Source: an uncultured Oscillospiraceae bacterium (GTDB taxonomy: Bacteria; Bacillota; Clostridia; Oscillospirales; Oscillospiraceae). From it: 64,000 bases of DNA. The DNA is taken from the NCBI GenBank assembly GCA_947588955.1, contig CANPYX010000002.1, forward strand, positions 62,001-126,000, in the 5' to 3' direction. Every line of letters begins with the position of its first letter. The stretch's first letter is position 1. Below the pieces are notes generated by a model. That model was not told the DNA's origin and made no database searches. It saw only the letters and a list, made by a program, of their open reading frames with translations. Below are positions 25,523-34,527 of this stretch, one piece after another. Both the position numbers and the translations under genes were made by a program.

Positions 25523-26434
25523 ATGTTCGGATACGTCCGGCCGTGCGCCGAGGAGTTGAAGGTAAAGGAGTTTGAGCGATTCCGGGCGTGCTATTGCGGC
25601 CTTTGCCATGAGCTCGGCAGGGAGTACGGCATCTCCGGCAGGAGCATACTCAACTACGATTTCGTGTTTCTCACAATGCTTCTTTGGGGCGACAGGGAGA
25701 CGTGCGATTACACCTTCCGCCGCTGCCTTCCGGGACTTTTCCGAAGGCGCTGCGTCTGCCAAAGGGCGCAGCCCCTCACCGTCAGCGCCGGATACAGCGT
25801 CATTTTGGCGTATTGGAAGGCGCGGGACAACGAGGACGACAGCAGGGGAGTGAAGCGCCTCGCCGCCAGGATAGTGAGGCTGTTCCTCACGCGAGACTAT
25901 AAAAAGGCGGCGGGAAAATACCCGGATTTTGACAAAAACGTCAGCTCCCGCCTTGTCGAGCTTCGCCGGCTTGAGCGGGACGGGGAGAGGAGCCTTGACC
26001 GCTCGGCGGACAAGTTTGCCGCGCTTCTCGCCTCGGCGTCCGACGCTGCGGAGAAGAGCTGCCGGCCGCCGCTTAAAAGCCTTCTCTATCACGTGGGCAG
26101 GATAATCTATATCGCCGACGCCTGGGAAGACCTTAAAAGCGATTTGAAGGAGGGGCAATATAACCCCGTCGCCGCCAGGTTTTCCCTAACCTCCCCTCAG
26201 GCGCCGGAGGAGATACGCGAAAGCGTGCGCGAGACATTGATGGGCTCTGTAAGCCTTGCCATCGCCGCCTTCAACCTTCTCCCCGTGAGCTATTGGACAC
26301 CGGTGACCGAGAATATCGTCGCCGTTGGAATCCCCAAAATGATAAACGACGTGCTGGCGGGCACCTTCAAAACCGCCGGCAGAGGAATCCCCAAACGCCC
26401 GTCAAATACGGGCAGAACGGAGACATTGAAATGA
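25523..26434 (+). CDS. DUF5685 family protein
   Basis: 303 residues. The start MFGYVRPCAEELKVKEFERFRACYCGLC has a Cys cluster (CYCGLCH) and two more in CVCQRAQ, a pattern of the DUF5685 family common in Clostridia. Function is unknown; the Cys groups could bind a metal cluster. The rest is alpha-helical and rich in Arg and Lys, without clear membrane spans. It starts three bases after cdaR and overlaps the J-domain gene by four bases (ATGA), so the two are probably made together. Confidence 0.78.
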   Translation: MFGYVRPCAEELKVKEFERFRACYCGLCHELGREYGISGRSILNYDFVFLTMLLWGDRETCDYTFRRCLPGLFRRRCVCQRAQPLTVSAGYSVILAYWKARDNEDDSRGVKRLAARIVRLFLTRDYKKAAGKYPDFDKNVSSRLVELRRLERDGERSLDRSADKFAALLASASDAAEKSCRPPLKSLLYHVGRIIYIADAWEDLKSDLKEGQYNPVAARFSLTSPQAPEEIRESVRETLMGSVSLAIAAFNLLPVSYWTPVTENIVAVGIPKMINDVLAGTFKTAGRGIPKRPSNTGRTETLK

Positions 26435-27051
26435 CAGATCCCTACAAGGTGTTGGGCGTGAGCCCCAGCGCCACAGACGACGAAGTAAAAAAGGCATACA
26501 GGGAGCTTGCCAAGAAGTACCACCCTGACAACTACGCGGACAACCCCCTGGCCGACCTTGCCCAGGAGAAGATGAAGGAGATAAACGAGGCGTATGACAC
26601 CATCACCCGCGCCCGCAAATCCGGCGGCTCCGCGGGCGGGTACTCCGGCGGCTACTCCCAGGGCTACGGCGGCTCGGCGTACCAGAGCTCCGGCTACCAA
26701 AGCTCCGGGACAAGCTATGCCCAGATACGCCAGGCGATAAACTCCGGCAACCTCCAGTACGCCGAGCAGCTGCTTGACGCCTGCCCCACAAGGGACGCCG
26801 AGTGGAACTTCCTCATGGGCAGTCTCTATTACCGCAAGGGCTGGCTTGACGACGCCAGGAGCTTTTTCCAGCGCGCCGTGGGAATGGACCCCGCCAACGG
26901 CGAGTACCGCCAGGCGCTCAGCATGGTCAGCGGAGCCAACTCCCCCTACCGTCAGACGGGCTACGGACCCCCGGCCCAGGGAAGCTGCGATATGTGCGAC
27001 ATGTGCACCACCATGATGTGCATGAACATGCTCTGCGGCGGCTGCCGCTAA
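26431..27051 (+). CDS. J-domain protein with Cys-rich tail
   Basis: 206 residues. The N-terminal J domain (about 1-65) carries the HPD motif that stimulates DnaK ATPase (KKYHPDNYAD). A Gly/Ser/Tyr-rich linker (about 70-105) follows, then a helical repeat-like region, and finally a short tail with six Cys in about 20 residues plus many Met (pattern CxxCxxC...C...CxxC). It lacks the DnaJ zinc-finger domain, so it is a specialised co-chaperone. The start is ATG 26431, overlapping the DUF5685 stop. Client or partner could be the DUF5685 protein; that is inference. Confidence 0.85.
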   Translation: MTDPYKVLGVSPSATDDEVKKAYRELAKKYHPDNYADNPLADLAQEKMKEINEAYDTITRARKSGGSAGGYSGGYSQGYGGSAYQSSGYQSSGTSYAQIRQAINSGNLQYAEQLLDACPTRDAEWNFLMGSLYYRKGWLDDARSFFQRAVGMDPANGEYRQALSMVSGANSPYRQTGYGPPAQGSCDMCDMCTTMMCMNMLCGGCR

Positions 27052-27055
27052 GACC

Positions 27056-27571
27056 ATGAGGGAGAAAAAAACCGCCCGCCGCGTGGCGTTCACGGCTGTA
27101 TTTACGGCGCTTTCCACCGCCTTTCTCTACCTCGCCGCCGTCCTCCCCACGGGTCAGCTTGGCTTTTTGGGCGTCAGCGCCCTGTGCGGTATCGCCGCGG
27201 TGGTGGAGTACGGCATTGCCGGCGGCGTCTTCATCTGGGTGGGAACATCTGTCCTCGGATTTATCCTCTCGCCCTCAAAGGTCCTCGCCGGCGTCTACGC
27301 CGTCTTCTTCGGACCCTATCCCGTGGTCAAGGCGTTCGCGGAGCGGCACGGCAGGATATTGGAGTGGGTCATAAAGCTTGTCTTCTTCAACGCCGCCCTC
27401 TCCGTGTGCGTCTTCGCCTTTAAGACCGCCATGTTCACCTTCTCCGGCAAGGCTCTCTCCGTCCCCGTGCTGTATGTCGCCGGCAACGCGGTGTTTGCCG
27501 TATTCGACGTCGCCGTAAGCCGCGCTACGGGCTTCTATATGTCAAGAATACACCCGAAAATCCACAAGTGA
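27056..27571 (+). CDS. Integral membrane protein, ECF S-component-like
   Basis: 171 residues, about five hydrophobic segments starting near residue 10. The N-terminal pattern RRVAFTAVFTALSTAFLYLAAVLP resembles the start of ECF-transporter substrate-binding subunits, and a conserved-looking FGPYPVVKAF lies in the middle. I do not recognise a specific substrate and no ECF ATPase is nearby. It sits between the J-domain gene and yicC with short gaps, so it is co-transcribed. Confidence 0.65.
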   Translation: MREKKTARRVAFTAVFTALSTAFLYLAAVLPTGQLGFLGVSALCGIAAVVEYGIAGGVFIWVGTSVLGFILSPSKVLAGVYAVFFGPYPVVKAFAERHGRILEWVIKLVFFNAALSVCVFAFKTAMFTFSGKALSVPVLYVAGNAVFAVFDVAVSRATGFYMSRIHPKIHK

Positions 27572-27580
27572 GGTCAGAGT

Positions 27581-28459
27581 ATGATAAAGAGCATGACCGG
27601 CTACGGGTCCGCCAAGGGCGCCTCCGGAAAGCTGGAAATAACCGTGGAGCTGAGGTCTGTGAACAACCGTTTTCTCGACTGCTCCGTAAAGCTCCCCAGG
27701 GTCTACACCTGCCTGGAGGACGGGATAAAATCCCGCGTGGGAAAGGCGATCTCCCGCGGAAAGGTGGACGTACTCATCACCGTTGACGCATCCAAGGCGG
27801 AGGACACCGTCATCCGGGTCAACGTCCCCGTGGCGCAAAGCTACATGGCGGCGCTCACGGAGCTTTCGGAGCGATTCGGCGTCCCCAACGACGCCACCGC
27901 CCTGGGGCTTGCCCGTATGCAGGACGTGCTCACCGTCACCCGCGCCGAGACCGACGTGGAGCAGCTGGGGCGCGACATTGACGAAATACTCTCCCGCGCC
28001 CTGGAGGACTTCAACTCCATGCGTGAGCGCGAGGGCAAAAGGCTCTATGACGACATATCCTCCCGCGCCGACGAGGTGGAGCGCCTTGTGGGGCTTGCCG
28101 AGGAGCGTTCTCCCCAGACAGTCGCCGAGTACCGCCGGCGCCTTGAGGATAGGCTCAGGGAGCTTTTGGAGGGTACCGCCCCGGACGAGGCGCGTGTGGT
28201 GACGGAGGCCGCCATATTCGCGGACAAGACAGCCGTTGCGGAGGAGACCGTCAGGCTCAGGAGCCACCTTTCACAGCTGAGGGAGCTCATCAAAAGCTCC
28301 GAGCCCGTGGGCAGGAAGCTGGACTTCCTCGTCCAGGAGTTCAACCGCGAGGCGAACACCATCGGCTCCAAGGGCAACGACGTTCAGATGGCGCGTATCG
28401 TGGTGGATCTGAAGTCCGAGATAGAAAAGATACGCGAGCAGATTCAAAACGTGGAGTGA
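27581..28459 (+). CDS. yicC: YicC/YloC family endoribonuclease
   Basis: 292 residues, normal length. It begins MIKSMTGYGSAKG and ELRSVNNRFLD, the family signature, and ends in ...GSKGNDVQMARIVVDLKSEIEKIREQIQN. YicC-type proteins are endoribonucleases in recent work. ATG 27581 has GAGGTCAG just upstream. It is followed by remA, gmk and rpoZ, the standard Firmicutes order. Confidence 0.93.
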   Translation: MIKSMTGYGSAKGASGKLEITVELRSVNNRFLDCSVKLPRVYTCLEDGIKSRVGKAISRGKVDVLITVDASKAEDTVIRVNVPVAQSYMAALTELSERFGVPNDATALGLARMQDVLTVTRAETDVEQLGRDIDEILSRALEDFNSMREREGKRLYDDISSRADEVERLVGLAEERSPQTVAEYRRRLEDRLRELLEGTAPDEARVVTEAAIFADKTAVAEETVRLRSHLSQLRELIKSSEPVGRKLDFLVQEFNREANTIGSKGNDVQMARIVVDLKSEIEKIREQIQNVE

Positions 28460-28465
28460 TAGTTT

Positions 28466-28753
28466 ATGCGTCTTATTAATATCGGCTTTGGCAACATGGT
28501 CTCGGCGTCGCGGATAATCGCCGTGGTGAGCCCCGACTCCGCGCCAATAAAGAGAATAATCACCGACGCCCGCGACCGGGGCAGCCTCATCGACGCCACC
28601 TACGGCCGCCGCACACGCGCCGTGGTGATATGCGACAGCGGTCACGTTGTGCTCTCCGCCATCCAGCCCGAGACCGTCTCCGGGCGGCTTTCCGGCAAGC
28701 CGGACAGGGATGAGGAGCTTTTGGAGGAGGACGGCGATGGAAAGCAGGGGTAA
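28466..28753 (+). CDS. remA: Extracellular matrix regulator RemA (DUF370)
   Basis: 95 residues. [12 protein letters not shown] and the central [16 protein letters not shown] are diagnostic for RemA/DUF370. In Bacillus RemA is a DNA-binding activator of matrix genes; in Clostridia the role is less clear. It lies seven bases after yicC and overlaps gmk by 17 bases. The C-terminal ten residues are acidic and variable. Confidence 0.93.
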   Translation: MRLINIGFGNMVSASRIIAVVSPDSAPIKRIITDARDRGSLIDATYGRRTRAVVICDSGHVVLSAIQPETVSGRLSGKPDRDEELLEEDGDGKQG

Positions 28754-29306
28754 GGCGTTCATAATCTCCGGTCCCTCCGGCTCCGGCAAAAGCACGGTCC
28801 TGCGGGAGGTATTCAAAACATACAAAAATTACTACTTCTCCGTATCCGCCACCACCAGGGCCCCGCGCCCCGGCGAAACTGACGGCGTGGAATATTGGTT
28901 CATCACCGGTGAAAAATTCGACGAGATGGTGGAGAACGACGAATTCCTTGAGCACGCCCGCTTCGCCAAATGCTCCTACGGCACCCCCAGGGGACCGGTG
29001 GAAGAGAAGCTTTCCAATGGCGTTGATGTATTTCTGGACATTGAGGTCCAGGGCGCGGCGCAGGTGAAGGCGAAAATGCCGGAGGCCGTGTCCGTCTTCA
29101 TCAAGCCCCCCAGCTTTGAGGAGCTGGAGCGGCGACTGCGGGGGAGGTCCACCGAGAGCGAGGAGAAGATCGCTCTGCGGCTTGAAACTGCCAAAAAGGA
29201 GCTCCTTGAGGCGGAGCACTACGACTACGTGGTGATAAACGACAACTACGTTGACGCCGCCCGGAGGCTTTTGGATATAATAAACACCGAAAAAGGGAAA
29301 AACTGA
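28737..29306 (+). CDS. gmk: Guanylate kinase
   Basis: 189 residues. P-loop [11 protein letters not shown] near residue 10 and the GMP-binding RAPRPGE and TTRAPRP region are present, followed by [11 protein letters not shown]. It phosphorylates GMP and is essential. ATG 28737 has GGAGGAGG at 28723-28730 and lies within the end of remA, so translation is coupled. Confidence 0.95.
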   Translation: MESRGKAFIISGPSGSGKSTVLREVFKTYKNYYFSVSATTRAPRPGETDGVEYWFITGEKFDEMVENDEFLEHARFAKCSYGTPRGPVEEKLSNGVDVFLDIEVQGAAQVKAKMPEAVSVFIKPPSFEELERRLRGRSTESEEKIALRLETAKKELLEAEHYDYVVINDNYVDAARRLLDIINTEKGKN

Positions 29307-29322
29307 AAGGAAGTCATAAATC

Positions 29323-29517
29323 ATGATGCTCTATCCCACAATGCCCGAGCTTTTGTGCCGGGTGGACAACAGCCGCTACCTTCTTGTGAACCTCATCGCC
29401 CAGCGCGCCCGCACCATATCGGGCGAGGCGGAGGCGCACGGCATAAGCCTTGACGAAAAGCCCGTCTCCATCGCCATCAAGGAGATAGCCGAGGGCAAAA
29501 TAACCGCCTCCATGTGA
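29323..29517 (+). CDS. rpoZ: DNA-directed RNA polymerase omega subunit
   Basis: 64 residues. The omega signature VDNSRYLLVNLIAQRAR and the C-terminal KPVSIAIKEIAEGKI are clear. Omega helps assemble RNA polymerase. Two ATGs at 29323 and 29326 are both possible; AAAGGAAG at 29307-29314 precedes them. gmk-rpoZ-priA is the normal order. Confidence 0.94.
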   Translation: MMLYPTMPELLCRVDNSRYLLVNLIAQRARTISGEAEAHGISLDEKPVSIAIKEIAEGKITASM

Positions 29518-29533
29518 AGCTAAAACGCGGAAT

Positions 29534-31780
29534 ATGGCTTTGAATATCGCGAAAATCGCTGTTTCGGCGGCCATATACTCCATCGACAGGCTCTACTCCT
29601 ACCTCATCCCAGAGCCTCTCGCCGGCAAGGTACTCCCCGGCGTGCGTGTCACCGTCCCCTTTGGGAAGGGCAACCGCCGGAGCGAGGGGGTCGTCCTGAA
29701 GCTCACGGACTCGTCGGAGAGGGAAAAGCTCAAGGCGGTGGAGTCCGTCCTTGACCCGGAGCCTGTGTTCTCGCAGGAGCAGATAAAGCTTGCCCTGTGG
29801 ATGCGGGAGCGGTATTTTTGCACCTTCTACGAGGCGGCGCGGGCAATGCTCCCCGCGGGGATGTGGTTCAACGCCGAGAGCCGGCGCAAGGTGGGGGACA
29901 AGACCCAAAAATTCGCCTCACTCGCCGTTTCCGCCGAGGACGCCGCCCAAATAGCCCGCCAAAAGCACCTCACCGCCCCCAAGCAGGAGGGGATACTTGA
30001 CCTTCTCTCCGCCGTGGGCGAGGCGGCGGTTGCCGATATACTGGCTCTCACCGGCGCCTCCGCTTCATCCCTCACCGCACTTGAAAAGCAGGGGCTTGTG
30101 GAAACCGCCGTCCGGGAGGTCTACCGCCGCCCCGTCAGAATAGGCGGCGACACGGCGGAGGAAATACGCCTGACGCCCGACCAGCAGGCGGCGTTTGACG
30201 GCCTTTTGGACCTCATGAGCTCCGGAAAGCCCTCCGCGGCGCTCCTTTTCGGCGTCACGGGCTCAGGAAAGACCAGCGTCTATATCCGCCTTGTGCAGGA
30301 GGCGCTAAAGGCGGGCAAAACCGCCCTCATAATGGTGCCTGAGATAGCCCTGACGCCCCAGCTTGTGGACATCTTTTCCTCCCACTTCGGAGATGATATT
30401 GCCGTCCTCCACTCATCCCTCACCATGGGCGAGCGGTACGACGAGTGGAAGCGCATACGCTCAGGAATGGTGAGGGTGGTCATAGGCACCCGCTCCGCCG
30501 TCTTCGCGCCGCTGGAGAACATCGGCATAATCGTCATAGACGAGGAGCAGGAGCACACCTACAAGTCCGAAAACTCCCCCCGCTACCACGCCAGGGAGGT
30601 GGCAAAGTTCAGGTGCGTCCAGTCCGGCGCCCTCCTTCTTCTGGGCTCCGCCACACCCTCGGTTGAGTCCATGTACGCCGCCAAAACCGGCAGATACGGG
30701 CTTTTCACCCTGGAGAACCGCTACAACGCCCGGCCCCTTCCCGACGTGCTCATAGCCGATATGCGCCGGGAGCTTAAAAGCGGCAACGGCGGCGCGGTGA
30801 GCTCCCTTTTGCGCGAGGAGCTCAAAAAGAACATCGACAACGGCGAGCAGAGCATTCTCTTTCTAAACCGCCGCGGGGCGTCAAGCCTTGTGATGTGCGG
30901 CGAGTGCGGCTACACATTTGAGTGCAAAAACTGCTCCGTCTCCATGACGTACCACTCCGTTGGCAGCAATTTGCGCTGTCACTACTGCGGCTGGTCCGAG
31001 CCCGTCTATGAGGAGTGCCCCCAGTGCGGCGGCAAGCTCAAATTCGTGGGCGTCGGCACCCAGAGGCTTGAGGAGGAGCTGCGGGAGCTCTTTCCCGGCG
31101 TTGATATGATCCGCATGGACACCGACACCGTGGCGAGGGCGGGCTCCCATCAAAAGCTCCTGAGCCAATTCAGGGACCGGCGCGTCCCCATTCTGCTGGG
31201 AACGCAGATGGTCACCAAGGGGCTTGACTTTGCCAACGTCACCCTGGCTGCGGTCATATCCGCCGACCAGTCCCTTTATGCCGGAGATTTCCGCGCCCAC
31301 GAGCGCGCCTTTTCCCTCATCACCCAGGTGGTGGGCAGATCCGGCAGGGGGGAGAAGTCCGGCAGGGCGATATTGCAGACCCTAACGCCGGAAAACCCGG
31401 TTTTGAAGCTTGCCGCCGCCCAGGACTACATGGGCTTTTACGAGCGCGAGATCGGCGTCCGCCGGCTTTTGGGCGCGCCTCCGGTGAACGACCACATAAC
31501 CGTCACCGTCACAGGCGCCGACGAGGGCATGGTCCTTCGTGGCTGCGTGAGACTTGCGGATATCATAAGGTCCGCGGGCGCCAGCCTGGGCGTGACCGTC
31601 CTGGGACCCGCGCCGGCGGGCGTCACAAAGGTAAACAACAGATACAGATACCGCCTCACCCTCCGCCTCACCAACAGCCGGGAGACGAGGGCGATGATAA
31701 GCTCCGTCCTCAGGTCCTTTTCAGGCGAGAGCGAGAACAGGAGGCTTGCGGTATTTGCCGACGCCGATCCGCTTGAGTGA
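29534..31780 (+). CDS. priA: Primosomal protein N' (replication restart helicase PriA)
   Basis: 748 residues, full length. The N-terminal DNA-binding domain begins IAKIAVSAAIYSIDRLYSYLIP. Walker A is GVTGSGKTSVY; the Walker B box is DEEQEHTYKSE; the zinc-binding insert has eight Cys (CGECGYTFECKNC ... CHYCG ... CPQCG). PriA reloads the replisome at stalled forks. It begins 17 bases after rpoZ. Confidence 0.95.
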   Translation: MALNIAKIAVSAAIYSIDRLYSYLIPEPLAGKVLPGVRVTVPFGKGNRRSEGVVLKLTDSSEREKLKAVESVLDPEPVFSQEQIKLALWMRERYFCTFYEAARAMLPAGMWFNAESRRKVGDKTQKFASLAVSAEDAAQIARQKHLTAPKQEGILDLLSAVGEAAVADILALTGASASSLTALEKQGLVETAVREVYRRPVRIGGDTAEEIRLTPDQQAAFDGLLDLMSSGKPSAALLFGVTGSGKTSVYIRLVQEALKAGKTALIMVPEIALTPQLVDIFSSHFGDDIAVLHSSLTMGERYDEWKRIRSGMVRVVIGTRSAVFAPLENIGIIVIDEEQEHTYKSENSPRYHAREVAKFRCVQSGALLLLGSATPSVESMYAAKTGRYGLFTLENRYNARPLPDVLIADMRRELKSGNGGAVSSLLREELKKNIDNGEQSILFLNRRGASSLVMCGECGYTFECKNCSVSMTYHSVGSNLRCHYCGWSEPVYEECPQCGGKLKFVGVGTQRLEEELRELFPGVDMIRMDTDTVARAGSHQKLLSQFRDRRVPILLGTQMVTKGLDFANVTLAAVISADQSLYAGDFRAHERAFSLITQVVGRSGRGEKSGRAILQTLTPENPVLKLAAAQDYMGFYEREIGVRRLLGAPPVNDHITVTVTGADEGMVLRGCVRLADIIRSAGASLGVTVLGPAPAGVTKVNNRYRYRLTLRLTNSRETRAMISSVLRSFSGESENRRLAVFADADPLE

Positions 31781-31811
31781 GGCGGACAAATCTACAAAGG
31801 GAGAAATCCGA

Positions 31812-32321
31812 ATGGCACTTAGGAACATACGCGAGGAGGGCGACTCCATACTTCTAAAGACCTGCCGCCCGGTAACAGATTTCAACAGGAGGCTCCACAC
31901 CCTCCTTGACGACATGCGCGACACGCTCCTCGAAGCCGACGGGGTGGGTCTTGCCGCCCCGCAGGTGGGGATACTCCGCCGCGTTGTCATCGTCATGGAC
32001 ACCAACAAGGAGGAGCTCACCCCTGAGGAGCAGATAATAGAGCTCATAAACCCCCAGATCATATCCTGCGACGGCGAGCAGACGGGGCAGGAGGGGTGCC
32101 TTTCCGTCCCCGGCGTGTACGGCATTGTCACCCGCCCGGAGCACGTGGTCGTGCGGGCGCTGGACAGGTACGGGAAGGAATTTACCGTGGAGGGCACGGG
32201 CCTCACCGCCAGGTGCTTCTGCCACGAGATAGACCATCTTGACGGCCACCTCTTTACCGAGCGCGCCCAGCGCATTTTGACGCCGGAGGAGCTGGAGGAG
32301 ATGAACAGGGAAGACAAATGA
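31812..32321 (+). CDS. def: Peptide deformylase
   Basis: 169 residues. Three metal/substrate motifs are present: GVGLAAPQ (44-51), EGCLSVPG with the Cys ligand, and HEIDHLDG with both His ligands and the catalytic Glu. It removes the formyl group from new proteins. ATG 31812 has AAAGGGAG (31796-31803); the in-frame codon at 31746 lies inside priA and lacks family similarity. It overlaps fmt by four bases; def and fmt act at opposite ends of the formylation cycle. Confidence 0.95.
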   Translation: MALRNIREEGDSILLKTCRPVTDFNRRLHTLLDDMRDTLLEADGVGLAAPQVGILRRVVIVMDTNKEELTPEEQIIELINPQIISCDGEQTGQEGCLSVPGVYGIVTRPEHVVVRALDRYGKEFTVEGTGLTARCFCHEIDHLDGHLFTERAQRILTPEELEEMNREDK

Positions 32322-33232
32322 GAGTTTTTTTCATGGGCACGCCGGACTTTGCCGCCGCGTCCTTATCCGCCATACTTGACGCCGGCTTTAATGTGGTGGG
32401 CGTCTTCACCCAGCCCGACAAGCCGGTGGGAAGAAAGCAGATCCTTGAATCTCCCCCCGTAAAAAAGCTGGCAGTCTCACGTGGCGTTCCCGTGTGGCAG
32501 CCGAAAAAGCTGCGCGACGGCACGGCGGCGGAGCTTATCCGCTCCCTAAAGCCGGACGTCATAGCTGTCGTCGCTTACGGGCGTATACTCCCAAAGGAGA
32601 TACTTGACATACCCCCCAAGGGGTCAATTAATATCCACGGCTCGCTTCTCCCCAAATACCGGGGCTCCGCCCCCATACAGTGGGCGGTCATCAACAACGA
32701 GCCCGTCACCGGCGTCACCGCCATGTATATGGCTGAGGAGCTGGACGCCGGGGACATAATCGAAAAGCGTGAGGTCCCTATATTGCCGGAGGAGACGGCG
32801 GGGGAGCTCTTTGAAAGGCTCGCCCCCGTCGGCGCGCGGCTCCTTTGCGACACTCTGCAAGGTATAGATGACGGAACCGTAACCTCCGTACCCCAAAACG
32901 AAGCCGAGGCGACCTTCGCCCCGCCCCTCACAAGGGAGCTGGCGGAGCTGGACTTCTCCCAGCCCGGCGCGCTTGTGGCGTCAAGGGTGAGGGGGTTGGA
33001 CCCCTGGCCCGTGGCGACAGCGGAGCTTGCCGGGGTCAAATTCAAAATATACAAGGCTTACAACACCGTAAAATCCGTCTCCGCCCCGCCGGGCACCGTT
33101 CTCTCCGCCGGAAAACAGGGGATCGAGGTCGCCGTATCCGACGGCTCGGTCACCATAACCCGGCTCCAGGCTCCCGGAGGCAAGCAGATGGCGGCGGCGG
33201 ACTATCTGAGGGGGCATCCCATATGTGTCTGA
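32318..33232 (+). CDS. fmt: Methionyl-tRNA formyltransferase
   Basis: 304 residues. MRVFFMGTPDFAAASL at the N terminus, VVAYGRILPKEIL and the catalytic NIHGSLLPKYRGSAPI block are typical. A C-terminal OB-like domain follows. It adds the formyl group to initiator tRNA. ATG 32318 overlaps the def stop; the end overlaps rsmB by ten bases. Confidence 0.95.
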   Translation: MRVFFMGTPDFAAASLSAILDAGFNVVGVFTQPDKPVGRKQILESPPVKKLAVSRGVPVWQPKKLRDGTAAELIRSLKPDVIAVVAYGRILPKEILDIPPKGSINIHGSLLPKYRGSAPIQWAVINNEPVTGVTAMYMAEELDAGDIIEKREVPILPEETAGELFERLAPVGARLLCDTLQGIDDGTVTSVPQNEAEATFAPPLTRELAELDFSQPGALVASRVRGLDPWPVATAELAGVKFKIYKAYNTVKSVSAPPGTVLSAGKQGIEVAVSDGSVTITRLQAPGGKQMAAADYLRGHPICV

Positions 33233-34527
33233 ACGCCCGTAAAGCCGCGCTGGAGGCGCTGACAGGCTGCCGCAGGCGCGGGGCAAGACCCGAATATATC
33301 CTGTCCCACAGCGGACTTAGCGACCCCAGGGAGATGTCCCTGGCGGTAAACATCGTAAACGGCGTCCTTCAAAACCGCACCTACCTTGACTACGTCATCG
33401 CCGCCACGGCTCAGAGCTTTAAAAAGCTCCAGCCCATAGTCCTTGACATCCTCAGGCTCTCCGCCTACCAGATACTCTTTCTTGACCGGGTGCCAAACAG
33501 GGCGGCGGTGAGCGAGGGCGTGGACCTTTGCAAGGCTTACGCCCCCCACGCCTCCGGACTTGTCAACGCCGTTCTCAGGCGCGTAAGTGAAAAGGGGAAC
33601 CTGAACATAGAGGACAAGCCCGCCGAGGAGTATCTTTCCATACGCTACAGCCACCCCGTATGGCTCGTGAGGCAGCTTTCGGAGCTCTACGGCGACAAGG
33701 TCTGCGAGGAGATACTTATCGCCGACAATTCCACCCCGCCCGTAGCCGTCCAGGTGAACACCATGAGGACCACGGCCGAGGGGCTTGCCGAGGCTCTGAC
33801 CGCCTCCGGCGTCAACGTGAAGCCCTGCCCGATCCTTCCCGACGCGCTGTATCTTGCCGACACCGGCGCCGTTGAGGAGCTTGAGGAGTTTAAAAAGGGC
33901 CTGTTCTACGTCCAGGACCCGGCGGCAAGGCTGGTAACTGTCGCGGCGGGCGTGACCTCCGGCGAAAAAGTGCTGGACCTGTGCGCCGCGCCGGGGGGCA
34001 AATCCTTTGCCGCGGCGATAGCCATGGGCGACAAGGGCGAGGTCCGCGCCTATGACATACACGAAAAGAAGCTGGGGCTCATAGTCCGCGGCGCCCAAAG
34101 GCTGGGGCTTTCCTCGATAAAGGTCGCCGCCGGCGACGCGAGCCGGTTTGACCCCCGCCTCGAGGCGTGGGCTGACGCGGTTTTGTGCGACGTGCCCTGT
34201 TCCGGCACCGGCGTCATACGTAAAAAGCCGGAGATACGCTACAAGGCGCCGGAGGACATCGAGGGGCTTTACGAAATACAGCTCGCCATACTGAAAAACG
34301 CCTCAAGGTACGTAAAGCCCGGCGGGAGGCTCCTCTACTCCACCTGCTCCATATTGAAGCGGGAGAATGAGGACGTGACAAACGCCTTTCTCAGGGAAAA
34401 CGGCTCCTTTGAGCCCGTCCCCTTTGAGCTTCCAGAGCCCTTCGGGAGATCGGACGGGCAAAAGACCATACTGCCCTCACAGGGCGGCACGGATGGGTTT
34501 TTTATATGTGTTTTGCGGAAAAAATGA
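33223..34527 (+). CDS. rsmB: 16S rRNA (cytosine-C5)-methyltransferase RsmB
   Basis: 434 residues. A NusB-like N-terminal domain is followed by an SAM-dependent methyltransferase domain: VLDLCAAPGGKSF (SAM site), DVPCSGTGVIRKKPE (second Cys) and LLYSTCSI with the catalytic Cys. It methylates C967 of 16S rRNA in E. coli. It begins inside the end of fmt and its stop overlaps the rlmN start. Confidence 0.94.
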   Translation: MCLNARKAALEALTGCRRRGARPEYILSHSGLSDPREMSLAVNIVNGVLQNRTYLDYVIAATAQSFKKLQPIVLDILRLSAYQILFLDRVPNRAAVSEGVDLCKAYAPHASGLVNAVLRRVSEKGNLNIEDKPAEEYLSIRYSHPVWLVRQLSELYGDKVCEEILIADNSTPPVAVQVNTMRTTAEGLAEALTASGVNVKPCPILPDALYLADTGAVEELEEFKKGLFYVQDPAARLVTVAAGVTSGEKVLDLCAAPGGKSFAAAIAMGDKGEVRAYDIHEKKLGLIVRGAQRLGLSSIKVAAGDASRFDPRLEAWADAVLCDVPCSGTGVIRKKPEIRYKAPEDIEGLYEIQLAILKNASRYVKPGGRLLYSTCSILKRENEDVTNAFLRENGSFEPVPFELPEPFGRSDGQKTILPSQGGTDGFFICVLRKK

